From Pseudomonas siliginis (GTDB lineage: Bacteria; Pseudomonadota; Gammaproteobacteria; Pseudomonadales; Pseudomonadaceae): a DNA stretch of 64,000 nucleotides. Location: NCBI RefSeq assembly GCF_019145195.1, contig NZ_JAHSTW010000008.1, forward strand, positions 1-64,000, read 5' to 3'. Under the pieces are notes generated by a model, which was not told the origin of the DNA, searched no databases, and saw only the letters and a list, made by a program, of their open reading frames with translations. Below, one piece after another: positions 16,449 through 25,374 of this stretch (its first letter is position 1; each line of letters opens with the position of its first letter). Both the position numbers and the translations under genes were made by a program.

Positions 16449-16472
16449 ACGTTCGCCGCGCGGAAAAATTTA
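16449..16472 (-). promoter_or_regulatory. PvdS (iron-starvation) promoter of mbtH
   Basis: On the minus strand this reads TAAAT, 16 bases, CGT, the exact published PvdS consensus. The TAA of the -35 element is the stop codon of pvdH itself (16470-16472). Initiation about ten bases beyond the CGT gives a leader of about 50 bases before mbtH. Confidence 0.9.
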
Positions 16473-17882
16473 CAGCGCGGTGGTGGCAGCGGCCAATGCG
16501 CGACCGAAGATCTCGGCCACCCGGTCGACTTCCGCGGCAGTGATCACCAGCGGCGGCAGGAAGCGCACCACTGCGCCATGGCGACCGCCCAGCTCCAGAA
16601 TCAGGCCACGCTTGAGGCATTCACGCTGAACCAGCGGCGCCAGACGCGCAAACGCTGGCGGATGACCGAGCGCGTCGGGCGCGCCGTTCGGGTCCACCAG
16701 TTCGACGCCGAGCATCAGGCCGCGACCACGAATATCGCCCATCTGCGGGAAGTCGCGTTGCAGGATGTGCAGATGCTCGCTGAGTCGATCACCCATGGCG
16801 GCTGCGTGCTCGCAAACCTTGTGCTCCACCAGATAGCGCATCACCGCTGAACCGGCGGCCATGGCCATCTGATTGCCACGGAACGTGCCGGCGTGGGCGC
16901 CCGGTTGCCAGGTGTCGAGCCAGTCGCGGTAAACCACCACCGCCAAGGGCAGGCTGCCGCCGATGGCTTTGGACAGTACAACCACATCCGGAACGATGCC
17001 CGCGTGTTCAAAGGCAAACATCTTGCCAGTGCGGGCGAACCCGCTCTGGATCTCATCGACAATCAGCGCCACACCAGCCTTCTCGGTGATCCGGCGCAAG
17101 CCGCGCAACCACTCGATGTCCGCCGGTATCACGCCGCCCTCGCCCTGCACCGCCTCGACGATCACCGCCGCCGGCAATTGCACGCCAGCCTCGGGATCGT
17201 TGAGCAGGCTTTCCAGATAACTCAGATTGGCGTTGACGCCCGCTGCGCCGCCAAGACCGAACGGGCAGCGGTAATCGTAGGGGAACGGCATGAACTGCAC
17301 GCCGTTGCTGAGCAAGGCACCCAGTGGTTTTTTCGGCCCCAGGCTGCCCATCAGGCTCAACGCACCTTGGCTCATGCCGTGATAACCGCCGGAAAATGAC
17401 AGCACGGTGCTGCGCCCGGTTGCGGTGCGCACCAGTTTCAGCGCGGCTTCCACGGCGTCGGTGCCGGTCGGGCCACAGAACTGGATCTTCGCTTGCGCCG
17501 CCAGCTCCGTCGGCAGCAGTCCGAACAGGTCCTGGACGAATTGATCCTTGACCGGCGTAGTCAGGTCGAGGGTGTGCAGCGGCAACTCATCGGCCAGCAC
17601 TTGCTGGATCGCCTCGATCACTACCGGGTGGTTGTGCCCCAGCGCCAGCGTGCCGGCGCCGGCCAGGCAGTCGATGAATGTACGTCCTTCAACATCCTCG
17701 ACATACAAGCCCTTGGCACGCTTGAGCGCCAAGGGAATACGCCGAGGATAGCTGCGCGCGTTGGACTCCTGCCGGCTCTGTCGCGCCAGCAACGGTGATT
17801 CGTTGAATTCGTACAAGGTTTCCGCCGGCGCCGAGGCGACCCGGGCCGACGACGCTTCGATAAGACTGGTGGCGACTGACAT
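16470..17882 (-). CDS. pvdH: PvdH, L-2,4-diaminobutyrate:2-oxoglutarate aminotransferase
   Basis: This 470-residue class-III PLP aminotransferase makes 2,4-diaminobutyrate from aspartate semialdehyde, using glutamate as amino donor. Diaminobutyrate is a building block of the pyoverdine chromophore. It shows YVEDVEGRTFIDCLAGAGTLALGHNHP, CGPTGTDAVEAALKL (phosphate cup), VQGEGGV, LIVDEIQSGFARTGK and the PLP Lys in VVLSKAIGGSLPL. The ATG at 17882 gives the usual PvdH length, about 470; longer in-frame starts run into the promoter. A perfect PvdS box lies about 100 bp upstream. It belongs functionally with PvdL. Confidence 0.95.
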   Translation of the reverse strand: MSVATSLIEASSARVASAPAETLYEFNESPLLARQSRQESNARSYPRRIPLALKRAKGLYVEDVEGRTFIDCLAGAGTLALGHNHPVVIEAIQQVLADELPLHTLDLTTPVKDQFVQDLFGLLPTELAAQAKIQFCGPTGTDAVEAALKLVRTATGRSTVLSFSGGYHGMSQGALSLMGSLGPKKPLGALLSNGVQFMPFPYDYRCPFGLGGAAGVNANLSYLESLLNDPEAGVQLPAAVIVEAVQGEGGVIPADIEWLRGLRRITEKAGVALIVDEIQSGFARTGKMFAFEHAGIVPDVVVLSKAIGGSLPLAVVVYRDWLDTWQPGAHAGTFRGNQMAMAAGSAVMRYLVEHKVCEHAAAMGDRLSEHLHILQRDFPQMGDIRGRGLMLGVELVDPNGAPDALGHPPAFARLAPLVQRECLKRGLILELGGRHGAVVRFLPPLVITAAEVDRVAEIFGRALAAATTAL

Positions 17883-17983
17883 CTCTCGACCCCTCAATTC
17901 GCTATGGATAGTGACCAGAACAGCACACCGACAGGTGCGCGTTCCGGTCGCGGGGCGCACTTGCAGGTTTTCCTGTTCTGGAA

Positions 17984-18007
17984 ACGCTTCAGCGCGGTGC
18001 GGATTTA
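17984..18007 (-). promoter_or_regulatory. PvdS (iron-starvation) promoter of pvdH
   Basis: The minus strand reads TAAAT, 16 bases, CGT, an exact PvdS box. The CGT ends 102 bp before the pvdH ATG. It lies immediately upstream of the stop end of the GNAT gene at 18025, so pvdH is separate from that gene. Confidence 0.9.
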
Positions 18008-18024
18008 CACCCTTGATCGAGTTG

Positions 18025-18510
18025 TCACGGCAGTGAGGACAAAGGTTTGCGCAGCGGCACGGTTTGCAAGCCGATGGAGTGGCCGGGTGGCGCTGCCTGT
18101 TGGTAACCCAGATGCCGATAGAACGCCTCGGCGGTGCGGGTGCTGTTGAGGTGCACATGCTGCACACCACGAATGCGCAACCAACCCTCGAGATTGTGCA
18201 TCAGCGCCCTGCCGACGCCCCGGCGAAAGGATTCCGGCTGGACGTAACACAGCAGGATTTCGCCACTGACCCGGGCCATGCCCACACCAACCGGTTTGTC
18301 TTCGAACGAAGCGATACAGAGATAAAAGTGTGGGTCGGCGAGCCGGCTACTGATGAAATCGGCGGAGGAGCGCTTGAGCCAGTCGCTGACCAGAAGTGGA
18401 TGGTTGCGGTGATCGAGTGCACATCCGATACGGATCGAGCGCTCGACAATACGGTTGATGATGCCGGTGTCGGCCAGAGTGGCCGAACGAACGCAGACGG
18501 GTGCTTCCAT
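18025..18510 (-). CDS. GNAT-family N-acetyltransferase
   Basis: The 161-residue protein has the single-domain GNAT fold: an N-terminal VRSATLADTGIINRIVERS and the acetyl-CoA loop FRRGVGRALMHNLEGWL at about residues 95-111, followed by STRTAEAFYRHLGYQ, the typical end. The substrate is unknown. It lies upstream of pvdH but has no PvdS box of its own, and a REP pair separates it from dsbS on the other side, so it is probably unrelated to pyoverdine. Confidence 0.8.
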   Translation of the reverse strand: MEAPVCVRSATLADTGIINRIVERSIRIGCALDHRNHPLLVSDWLKRSSADFISSRLADPHFYLCIASFEDKPVGVGMARVSGEILLCYVQPESFRRGVGRALMHNLEGWLRIRGVQHVHLNSTRTAEAFYRHLGYQQAAPPGHSIGLQTVPLRKPLSSLP

Positions 18511-18619
18511 GGCGCAGTTCCCTCAATCCATTGAGTCAAAGCTGCGTTGACCTTAGCCCCGGCCCTGGCGGATAGCGAACGCCGAGAAGTTACATTTGAT
18601 GTGGAAGAACGTGATCATT

Positions 18620-18710
18620 TGTGGGAGCGAGCCTGCTCGCGAAAGCGTCAGGCCAGTCAACGTCGATGTTGAATGACTTACCGCATTCGCGAGCAGGCTC
18701 GCTCCCACAG
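18620..18710. repeat. REP pair between dsbS and the GNAT gene
   Basis: REP copies at 18621-18643 and 18685-18708 stand in inverted orientation with about 40 bp between them. The right arm ends 17 bp after the dsbS stop. Confidence 0.9.
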
Positions 18711-18726
18711 GGGATCTGAGGTGAGA

Positions 18727-20052
18727 TCAGAGGGCTTGCAACGGCATGGTCAGTTCGACCCGCAAGCCGTCCGGGCGGCTGTCGAAATGCAGGGCACAAT
18801 CACAGCGCTGAACAATCGCCTGGACAATTGCCAGCCCCAGCCCGCAACCGGTGCTCTGCCCGTTGCGCCAGAAGCGCTGGGTCAGATGCTGCAAATCATC
18901 CGGCGCAATGCCCGGACCATGGTCACGCACGACAAAACGCACACGATTGCCGATGCTCTCTAGGTTTACCTCGACCGCGCAATCTTCAGGCGTGTGACGC
19001 AAGGCGTTGTCGAGCAGGTTACGCAGTGCAGCAATCGCCAGCACGGCAGGCATTTGCAGCGGCGCGGCGGACAGATCGTCAGGCACGTGCAGTTTGATCC
19101 GCAGCCGTTCACCGCCAGTGGCGTCCTGAATCGCCAGTCTGGCCACTTGCTCGGCGCTGCATTGCGAGCCGTCATCGAACGACAGGCTGCCTTCGACCCG
19201 CGCCAGCAACAGCAACTGTTCAAGGGTGCGATGCAAGCGATCGGCACCCTCCTCGGCGCGCGCGAGCGACTGATCGCGGGCGCTGCCGTCGGTCATGCGC
19301 GCCACTTGCAGGTGGGTCTTGATCGCCGTCAGCGGACTGCGCAGTTCATGCGCGGCGTCACCGGTCAAGCGACGTTCACGCTCGATGGTCTTGCCGATGC
19401 GCTGGAACAATTGATTCTGGGTTTCCAGCAACGGCTTCAATTCGCTGGGAAACGCCTGCAACTGCAATGGTTCAAGAGAGTCGGCATTGCGCCGCATCAG
19501 CGCCTCGCGCAGTCGATTGAGTGGCGCCAGCCCCTGACCGATGCCCAGCCACAGCAGGCACAGGCAACCCAGCAAGGCCACACCGACCGGCACCGAAGCA
19601 GCGAGCAGAATCGACATGTTCAAGGCTTCGCGCTCGATCTGCCTATCCGCCGTAGTGATGCGCACATCGCCGCGGGCCAGGGTGAAACTGCGCCACGGTG
19701 CGCCGTCGATCATCTGATCGTGGAAGCCCATTTTTTCCGCTTCCAGCGCTTGCTCGGGGTTGTTATGGCTTCGCGCGAGAATCTCGCCGCGCAATGAGCT
19801 GACCTGACAAGCCATGCCCCCGGGAATATTCAGCTGTTCGGCGCTGAAATGGGTGCCCTCGCCCTTGCTCGGCAGCGTCGGCAATTGCTCGAGCAAGCCG
19901 GCGACCATGCGCGCGGAGGCCACCAGACGCTGGTCGAGGGAAAACATCATCTGATTGCGCAGATCGCTGAGCATCCACGCCGCCGCCAGCGCCCAGATCA
20001 GCGCGAACGCCGCGCCAAGCGTCAGGCTCAGGCGCAGTCGCAGACTCATCAT
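18727..20052 (-). CDS. dsbS: DsbS, sensor histidine kinase
   Basis: This 441-residue membrane kinase has two N-terminal membrane segments (LTLGAAFALIWALAAAWML and AASVPVGVALLGCLCLLWLG) around a periplasmic sensor of about 130 residues. A HAMP-like linker, HisKA with the phospho-acceptor in GDAAHELRSPLTAIK, and a HATPase domain with DHGPGIAPDDL and GCGLGLAIVQAI follow. Its start overlaps the dsbR stop. The divergent neighbours dsbD2-tlpA-dsbG identify it as DsbS; in P. aeruginosa DsbRS responds to copper and controls these thiol-disulfide genes. Two adjacent ATGs (20052, 20049) are possible starts. Confidence 0.88.
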   Translation of the reverse strand: MMSLRLRLSLTLGAAFALIWALAAAWMLSDLRNQMMFSLDQRLVASARMVAGLLEQLPTLPSKGEGTHFSAEQLNIPGGMACQVSSLRGEILARSHNNPEQALEAEKMGFHDQMIDGAPWRSFTLARGDVRITTADRQIEREALNMSILLAASVPVGVALLGCLCLLWLGIGQGLAPLNRLREALMRRNADSLEPLQLQAFPSELKPLLETQNQLFQRIGKTIERERRLTGDAAHELRSPLTAIKTHLQVARMTDGSARDQSLARAEEGADRLHRTLEQLLLLARVEGSLSFDDGSQCSAEQVARLAIQDATGGERLRIKLHVPDDLSAAPLQMPAVLAIAALRNLLDNALRHTPEDCAVEVNLESIGNRVRFVVRDHGPGIAPDDLQHLTQRFWRNGQSTGCGLGLAIVQAIVQRCDCALHFDSRPDGLRVELTMPLQAL

Positions 20053-20729
20053 TTGCCTTGCTCTGCGCCATCGGCAGGCCCGAGGCGATAGCCCAGACCG
20101 CGCACGGTTTCAACGATGCCTTTGCCAAGCTTGCTGCGCAGATGATGGATGTGCACGTTCAGCGCGTTGCTTTCCAGCTCGTCGTTAAAGCCGTAGACGC
20201 TGTCCTTCAGTTGCTCGGTGGACAGCACCCGGCCGCGATTGTGCAGCAGCGCCTGCAACAGCGACTGCTCACGACGCGACAGGTCCACCGGTTGCCCGGC
20301 CAGACGGGTTTCGCGGCTGCTCGGGTCGTAGGTCAGCGCGCCGTGCTCGATCAGATTGACGCTACGACCGGCCACCCGGCGCAACAGGGTTTGCAGGCGA
20401 GCGAACAGTTCGCGCAGGTCGAAAGGCTTGAGCAGATAGTCGTCGGCGCCGGCCTGCAGACCATCGACACGATCGGTCACCGAGTCACGGGCAGTTAGGA
20501 TGAGAACCGGAATTTCCAGGCCGCTCTGCCGCAACTGTTGCAGCAACTTGAGGCCATCTTCGTCCGGCAGGCCGAGATCGAGCACCATCACATCGAATTC
20601 GGCGACCTTGAGCATCGCCCGCGCCTTGGACGCGGTGTTGACGTGCTCGACGGTCAGACCCTGGGCGGTGAGGCCGGCAACGATGCCGCTGGCAATCAGC
20701 TCGTCGTCTTCGCAAACCAGTACGTGCAT
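20049..20729 (-). CDS. dsbR: DsbR, OmpR-family response regulator
   Basis: The 226-residue protein has a receiver domain (phosphorylated Asp in VMVLDLGLPDEDG, residue about 51; switch Lys in YLLKPFD) and an OmpR/PhoB winged helix ending LNVHIHHLRSKLGKGIVETVRGLGYRL. It starts at 20729. An ATG 12 bases upstream is less likely, because receivers of this type start MHVLVCEDD. The 154-bp gap to the divergent dsbD2 holds two GGTTAATC direct repeats with 11-bp spacing, a likely binding site. It is cotranscribed with dsbS. Confidence 0.9.
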   Translation of the reverse strand: MHVLVCEDDELIASGIVAGLTAQGLTVEHVNTASKARAMLKVAEFDVMVLDLGLPDEDGLKLLQQLRQSGLEIPVLILTARDSVTDRVDGLQAGADDYLLKPFDLRELFARLQTLLRRVAGRSVNLIEHGALTYDPSSRETRLAGQPVDLSRREQSLLQALLHNRGRVLSTEQLKDSVYGFNDELESNALNVHIHHLRSKLGKGIVETVRGLGYRLGPADGAEQGK

Positions 20730-20817
20730 GGTGAATCCCACAGAAAAAAGCGGATTAGGCAGTTGGCCGATTAAGCTGACATTATGGCGCCCAACGTCAC
20801 TGCGACAAGGGCATGGC

Positions 20818-20836
20818 GGTTAATCATCGGTTAATC
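20818..20836 (+). promoter_or_regulatory. Candidate DsbR binding site (direct repeats)
   Basis: GGTTAATC at 20818-20825 and again at 20829-20836 are identical direct copies 11 bp apart, about one helical turn. This is the arrangement used by OmpR/PmrA-type regulators (compare GTTAAT-N5-GTTAAT). It lies 47 bp upstream of the dsbD2 start codon. Confidence 0.6.
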
Positions 20837-20883
20837 GCCGCTGCCCATTGTGCACCTCACTTGCACAGGGACAAGGCTTCTCC

Positions 20884-22617
20884 ATGCGTCATTTTTTTGT
20901 TTTGTTTGCGTTACTGATCTCGGGCCTGGCCCAGGCTGGAAACAATCCTTTCGATACGAAACCGGACTTCTTGCCGGTCGACCAGGCGTTCGTGTTGACT
21001 TCCGAGCATCTGGATTCAGGCGAAACCCAGCTGTTCTGGCAGATCACCGACGGCTATTACCTGTATCAGAAACGCCTGAAATTCGATGGTCTCGCCGCTG
21101 ATCAGCAGCCGGTGTTGCCTGAAGGCGAATCCCACAGCGATGAGTTCTTCGGCGAGCAGCCGGTCTATCGCCAAGGGCTTGAAGTGAAAATCCCGGCGGC
21201 GGCCAGCGGTCAGATCAAAGTCAGTTATCAGGGCTGCGCCGATGCCGGTCTGTGTTATCCACCGCAAACCAGGGTGATCGATCTGGGTGGCAAAGCCGCA
21301 GCAACAACAGGCGCTGAAGCCCCGGATCAGGCTTTGGCCAGCAGTCTGCAACAACGAGCGCTGGGCTGGAGTCTGCTGGTGTTCTTCGGACTTGGTCTGC
21401 TGTTGGCGTTTACCCCGTGTTCGCTGCCGATGCTGCCGATTCTGGCGGGGATGATCGTCGGCAGTGGCGCCACACCACGGCGCGGGTTTGCCTTGGCCAG
21501 CAGCTACGTGATCTGCATGGCACTGGTTTATGCGGCGATGGGCGTGATTGCTGCGCTGCTCGGTGCGAACTTGCAGGCGTGGTTGCAGAATCCGTGGTTG
21601 CTCGGTGCATTTGCGGCGATTTTCGTGATCCTGGCGCTGCCGATGTTCGGCTTCTTCGAGCTGCAACTGCCGGTGGTCCTGCGTGATCGCCTGGAACATG
21701 CGTCGCGCAGCCGCAGCGGCGGCAGCCTGATCGGCGCCGGTGTGCTGGGCGCATTGTCCGGTCTGTTGGTCGGGCCGTGCATGACCGCGCCACTGGCCGG
21801 CGCGCTGCTGTACATCGCGCAGAGCGGTAACGCGTTGCACGGCGGTCTGATTCTGTTTGCACTGGGCATCGGCATTGGTGTGCCGCTGTTGCTGCTGGTC
21901 ACCGTGGGCAACCGATTCCTGCCGAAACCCGGGGCGTGGATGAATCTGCTCAAGGGCATATTCGGCTTCCTCTTTCTTGCCACTGCATTGTTGATGCTGC
22001 GCCCGGTACTGGATCCGTCGTTGTGGCTGGGGCTGTGTGGCGCTCTGCTGTTGATCGCCGCTTACAGCTCATGGAAACAATCCGAAGGTTTTGGCCACGT
22101 CGCGCAAATGTTTGGCGCCCTGTCCTTGTTGCTCGGTTTGTGGGGCAGCGTGTTGGTGATTGGTGCGGCGGGCGGCAGCGATGATCCGTATCAGCCATTG
22201 CAGGTCTACAGCGCCGGCGGTGCAGCCAGTGCAGCGCCAAGTGGCCACGATGCCTTCATCACCATCAAGGAACCGACCGCCCTGCAACGCGAACTCGACG
22301 CGGCCAAGGCTCAGGGCCAGTGGGTGTTGCTCGATTACTACGCCGACTGGTGTGTGTCGTGCAAAGTCATGGAGAAGAAGGTGTTCGGTGAGGCCAAAGT
22401 CATGCAGGCCCTGAGCGATGTGCGCCTGCTGCGCCTGGATGTGACCGCCGACAACGCTGCCAGCCGCGAGCTGCTCAGTCGCTATAAAGTGCCGGGGCCG
22501 CCGACGTTCATCTGGATCGGCGCTGACGGCGAAGAACGCCGCAGCCAGCGCATCACCGGCGAGGTCGATGCCGATACCTTCCTGCAACGCTGGTCCGCCA
22601 CCCGAGATGCCAACTGA
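20884..22617 (+). CDS. dsbD2: DsbD2, thiol:disulfide interchange protein
   Basis: This 577-residue inner-membrane electron carrier has three parts. After a signal peptide (ending SGLAQA) comes a periplasmic alpha domain with the Cys pair in YQGCADAGLCYPP. Then follow eight membrane segments with the two membrane Cys in FTPCSLPMLP and GPCMTAPLAGALL, and a C-terminal thioredoxin domain with DWCVSC near residue 490. It passes electrons from cytoplasmic thioredoxin to periplasmic partners, here probably the TlpA-like protein and DsbG encoded next to it. The start at 20884 is set by the signal peptide. The TGATG overlap couples it to the next gene. Confidence 0.92.
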   Translation: MRHFFVLFALLISGLAQAGNNPFDTKPDFLPVDQAFVLTSEHLDSGETQLFWQITDGYYLYQKRLKFDGLAADQQPVLPEGESHSDEFFGEQPVYRQGLEVKIPAAASGQIKVSYQGCADAGLCYPPQTRVIDLGGKAAATTGAEAPDQALASSLQQRALGWSLLVFFGLGLLLAFTPCSLPMLPILAGMIVGSGATPRRGFALASSYVICMALVYAAMGVIAALLGANLQAWLQNPWLLGAFAAIFVILALPMFGFFELQLPVVLRDRLEHASRSRSGGSLIGAGVLGALSGLLVGPCMTAPLAGALLYIAQSGNALHGGLILFALGIGIGVPLLLLVTVGNRFLPKPGAWMNLLKGIFGFLFLATALLMLRPVLDPSLWLGLCGALLLIAAYSSWKQSEGFGHVAQMFGALSLLLGLWGSVLVIGAAGGSDDPYQPLQVYSAGGAASAAPSGHDAFITIKEPTALQRELDAAKAQGQWVLLDYYADWCVSCKVMEKKVFGEAKVMQALSDVRLLRLDVTADNAASRELLSRYKVPGPPTFIWIGADGEERRSQRITGEVDADTFLQRWSATRDAN

Positions 22618-23498
22618 TGCTGACGTTCACCCTCGGCACCTTCGCCATCGCGCTCAACCACCTGCTGCTGATCAGTGCTCTGGCGCTGGCGACGTTTGTC
22701 GGCTGGCGAGTCGCCAAGCGCGGCGGCGAGAACCCCGAGTCAGCGCTGTTCAGTCTGTTCTTGCTGGGCATGCTTGCGGCGCGCATTGCGTTTGTCGCGC
22801 TGTACTGGTCGCACTATCGCAATGACCCGTGGCAGATCATCGATCTGCGTGACGGCGGTTTCCTCGCCTGGCCCGGGGTCATCGTGCTGTTGCTGGCGGC
22901 GTTGTATCGCGGCTGGCGCCGGCCCGCTTTGCGTCGACCGTTGGGCTTCGGCGTGGTGAGTGGCGTGGCGTTCTGGCTGCTTGCCACCCTCTCGCTGAAT
23001 ATCTACGAACAGGGTACGCGCCTGCCGGATATATCCCTGCGCAACGCCGCTGGCGAAACCATCAAGCTCAGTGAGTATCAGGGCGGGCCGCTGGTGATCA
23101 ACCTGTGGGCGACCTGGTGCCCGCCATGCCGGCGAGAAATGCCGGTGCTGGAAAACGCCCAGCAGCAGCGCCCGGATCTGACGTTTCTGTTCGTCAATCA
23201 GGCCGAGAGCATGCAAAGCGTGGCCACGTTCCTGGAAACCCAGGGCCTGAGCCTGAACAACGTGCTGTTCGACCGCCGCGGCCGTCTCGGTCAGGCCGTG
23301 GGTTCCATGGCGTTACCGACTACGCTGTTCTATAGCCCGGACGGTCGCTTGCTGACCAGTCACCTCGGTGAACTGTCGAACGCCAGCCTCGCCCGCGCCC
23401 TGGAAACCTTCGACACTTCACCTTCAAGCCCGAATCAGGCCGTTGCCCCGGCCAACTCTGCAAGGAAACTGCCATGCCCCGCCTCCGCCACCTGCTGA
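22617..23498 (+). CDS. TlpA/ResA-like thioredoxin with N-terminal membrane domain
   Basis: The 293-residue protein has about four membrane segments in the first 130 residues, followed by a periplasmic thioredoxin domain with the active site WATWCPPCRREMPV near residue 168 and a cis-Pro in SMALPTTLFY. A tail of low complexity (SPSSPNQAVAPANS) overlaps the dsbG start by 25 bp. It corresponds to PA2477, between dsbD2 and dsbG. It probably accepts electrons from DsbD2 and reduces periplasmic disulfides or protects cysteine residues; its specific substrate is not known. Confidence 0.85.
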   Translation: MLTFTLGTFAIALNHLLLISALALATFVGWRVAKRGGENPESALFSLFLLGMLAARIAFVALYWSHYRNDPWQIIDLRDGGFLAWPGVIVLLLAALYRGWRRPALRRPLGFGVVSGVAFWLLATLSLNIYEQGTRLPDISLRNAAGETIKLSEYQGGPLVINLWATWCPPCRREMPVLENAQQQRPDLTFLFVNQAESMQSVATFLETQGLSLNNVLFDRRGRLGQAVGSMALPTTLFYSPDGRLLTSHLGELSNASLARALETFDTSPSSPNQAVAPANSARKLPCPASATC

Positions 23499-24244
23499 CG
23501 CTGACCCTGGGCACTGCCCTGCTGCACTTGCCGTCGGTGCAGGCTGCTGAAGAACTGCCCGCCGCAATCAAAAAGATCGAAGCCAAGGGCGCGAAAATCG
23601 TCGGCCAGTTCGACGCCCCCGATGGCCTGCGCGGGTACGCCGCGCAATACCAGAATCGCGGCATGGCGCTGTACCTGACCCCGGACGGCAAACACGTCGT
23701 GGTGGGTAATCTGTACGATGCCGACGGCAAGGACCTGAGCAGCGAGCCGTTGCAGAAACTGGTCTACGCACCGATGTCCAAGGAAGTCTGGGCCAAGTTC
23801 GAGGCGAGCAACTGGATTCAGGACGGCAACAAGGATGCACCGCGCACGGTGTACCTGTTCAGCGATCCGAACTGCCCGTACTGCAACATGTTCTGGGAAC
23901 AGGCGCGACCATGGGTCAAGGCCGGCAAAGTGCAGTTGCGCCACATCATGGTCGGCATCATCCGCGAAGACAGCCCTGGCAAATCAGCCGCGCTGCTGGC
24001 GGCGAAAGACCCGGCCAAGGCCCTGGAAGATCATGAAAAGGCCGGTAAGGGCAGCGCGCTCAAGGCCTTGAAAGACATTCCGGTCGCCGTGCAAACCAAA
24101 CTTGCGGACAACATGCAGTTGATGGAAGACCTCGAACTACAGGCCACCCCGGCAATTTTCTACATGGATGACAAAGGCGAACTGCAACAACAGCAAGGCG
24201 CGCCTTCGCCGGACAAGCTGGTGAAGATTCTCGGGCCTAAGTAG
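23474..24244 (+). CDS. dsbG: DsbG, periplasmic disulfide isomerase / sulfenate reductase
   Basis: This 256-residue protein has a signal peptide (ending PSVQA), an N-terminal dimerisation domain and a C-terminal thioredoxin fold with the CPYC site in FSDPNCPYCNMFWEQ near residue 135 and cis-Pro in LQATPAIFY. DsbG protects single cysteines from over-oxidation and isomerises disulfides; DsbD-type proteins keep it reduced. It begins inside the previous gene, so the three dsb genes form one transcription unit. A REP pair follows 25 bp after the stop. Confidence 0.92.
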   Translation: MPRLRHLLTLTLGTALLHLPSVQAAEELPAAIKKIEAKGAKIVGQFDAPDGLRGYAAQYQNRGMALYLTPDGKHVVVGNLYDADGKDLSSEPLQKLVYAPMSKEVWAKFEASNWIQDGNKDAPRTVYLFSDPNCPYCNMFWEQARPWVKAGKVQLRHIMVGIIREDSPGKSAALLAAKDPAKALEDHEKAGKGSALKALKDIPVAVQTKLADNMQLMEDLELQATPAIFYMDDKGELQQQQGAPSPDKLVKILGPK

Positions 24245-24268
24245 TTTTTCATTGCTTGGACCGGCCCT

Positions 24269-24351
24269 TTCGCGAGCAGGCTCGCTCCCACAGTTGACTG
24301 CATTCCCTCAGCAAGAATGCGATTAACTGTGGGAGCGAGCCTGCTCGCGAA
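24269..24351. repeat. REP pair after dsbG
   Basis: Inverted REP copies at 24269-24292 and 24328-24351 sit in the 122-bp gap between the convergent dsbG and hydrolase genes. Confidence 0.9.
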
Positions 24352-24366
24352 TGAAGCTCACTCGGT

Positions 24367-25182
24367 CTAGCGGTTGCGCTCGGCCAGAAACGCCAGCAGT
24401 GCCTCAGTCACAAACCCGGGATTCTCCAGATTGGAGATATGCCCCGCCTCCGGTACCAGCACGCACGGGCAACCGATCAATTCAGCCATTTCCCGTGCTT
24501 CCGAGGGTGGCCGGGGTTTGTCCTGGTCACCGCACAGCACCAGCGTCGTCGCCGGGTTCAGCTCGCCCAGGCGTGGCAACAGGTCGTCGCGACCAAACGT
24601 GATGCGTCCCATCGGGACGATGCTTTCGCGCAAACGCTCGGGCGAGTAGCTCTGCAGTTTTGCGCGGAAGCCCTGATACAGCGCCGACTGCGGGTCGATG
24701 CCCGGGCGGAAGAAGATCGGTACGACGATGTCGAGCAATTGTTCGGAGATAGTGCCGCTGTCTTCGATCTGCTTGAACAACGAGAAGTAATACTGCCGGG
24801 TCGGTTCCGGCTCGACGCCGACGTAGGTGTCCATCAGCACCAGACCGTTGAGACGTTGCGGGGCGGACAGCGCCAGGCGCGCGCCCCACATGCCGCCGAC
24901 CGAAAGCCCGACGAGGGTGACGTGGTCGATGTCCAGATGATCAAGCAAGGCCTGCGCCTGTCGGGCGATGTCATCCAGCGATGTCGTTCCTTCAGGTAAC
25001 TTGCCGGACTCGCCATGGCCCCACAGATCCAGGGCGATGACGCGATAGTGCGGGGTCAGCGCGGCGATCTGCGGCGCCCACATCGCTTGGTCCCAAAGGT
25101 AACTGCCGGCCAGCAACACGGCGGGGCCGGTGCCTTGATCAATGTAGTGCAGTGCTTGTCCGTCAACCGTGAAAAAGGGCAT
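24367..25182 (-). CDS. Alpha/beta-fold hydrolase
   Basis: The 271-residue protein is a classical alpha/beta hydrolase. The oxyanion region is GPAVLLAGSYLWDQ, the nucleophile Ser lies in GLSVGGMWGARLA (near residue 94), the acid is probably Asp in LVLCGDQDKPRP, and the base His lies in VPEAGHISNLENP. It resembles 3-oxoadipate enol-lactonase-like hydrolases. It lies downstream of pvdL but a REP pair lies between, and it lacks the size and motifs of the type II thioesterase PvdG, so a pyoverdine role is not supported. Confidence 0.8.
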   Translation of the reverse strand: MPFFTVDGQALHYIDQGTGPAVLLAGSYLWDQAMWAPQIAALTPHYRVIALDLWGHGESGKLPEGTTSLDDIARQAQALLDHLDIDHVTLVGLSVGGMWGARLALSAPQRLNGLVLMDTYVGVEPEPTRQYYFSLFKQIEDSGTISEQLLDIVVPIFFRPGIDPQSALYQGFRAKLQSYSPERLRESIVPMGRITFGRDDLLPRLGELNPATTLVLCGDQDKPRPPSEAREMAELIGCPCVLVPEAGHISNLENPGFVTEALLAFLAERNR

Positions 25183-25274
25183 CGACCACCTCCGCGAGAA
25201 AAAACAGAAACGGCAGACTGAGCTGCCGGTTGTTGATCGTCAAGGATGGAAATGTACGGCAATGTACAGACGCC

Positions 25275-25351
25275 ATTCGCGAGCAGGCTCGCTCCCACAG
25301 GGGATTTGTGTTCACCACGGATCCCGTGTGGGAGCGAGCCTGCTCGCGAAG
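25275..25351. repeat. REP pair after pvdL
   Basis: REP copies at 25275-25298 and 25327-25350 in inverted orientation lie about 25 bp from the pvdL stop, between pvdL and the hydrolase gene on the same strand. Confidence 0.9.
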
Positions 25352-25374
25352 AGGCCGACCCAGGCATCGGAGGA

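Noticed and set aside
24367..25182. The hydrolase as the missing pvdG thioesterase
   Set aside because: Its length and motifs fit a general alpha/beta hydrolase, the type II thioesterase pattern is absent, and it has no PvdS box and is cut off from pvdL by a REP pair.
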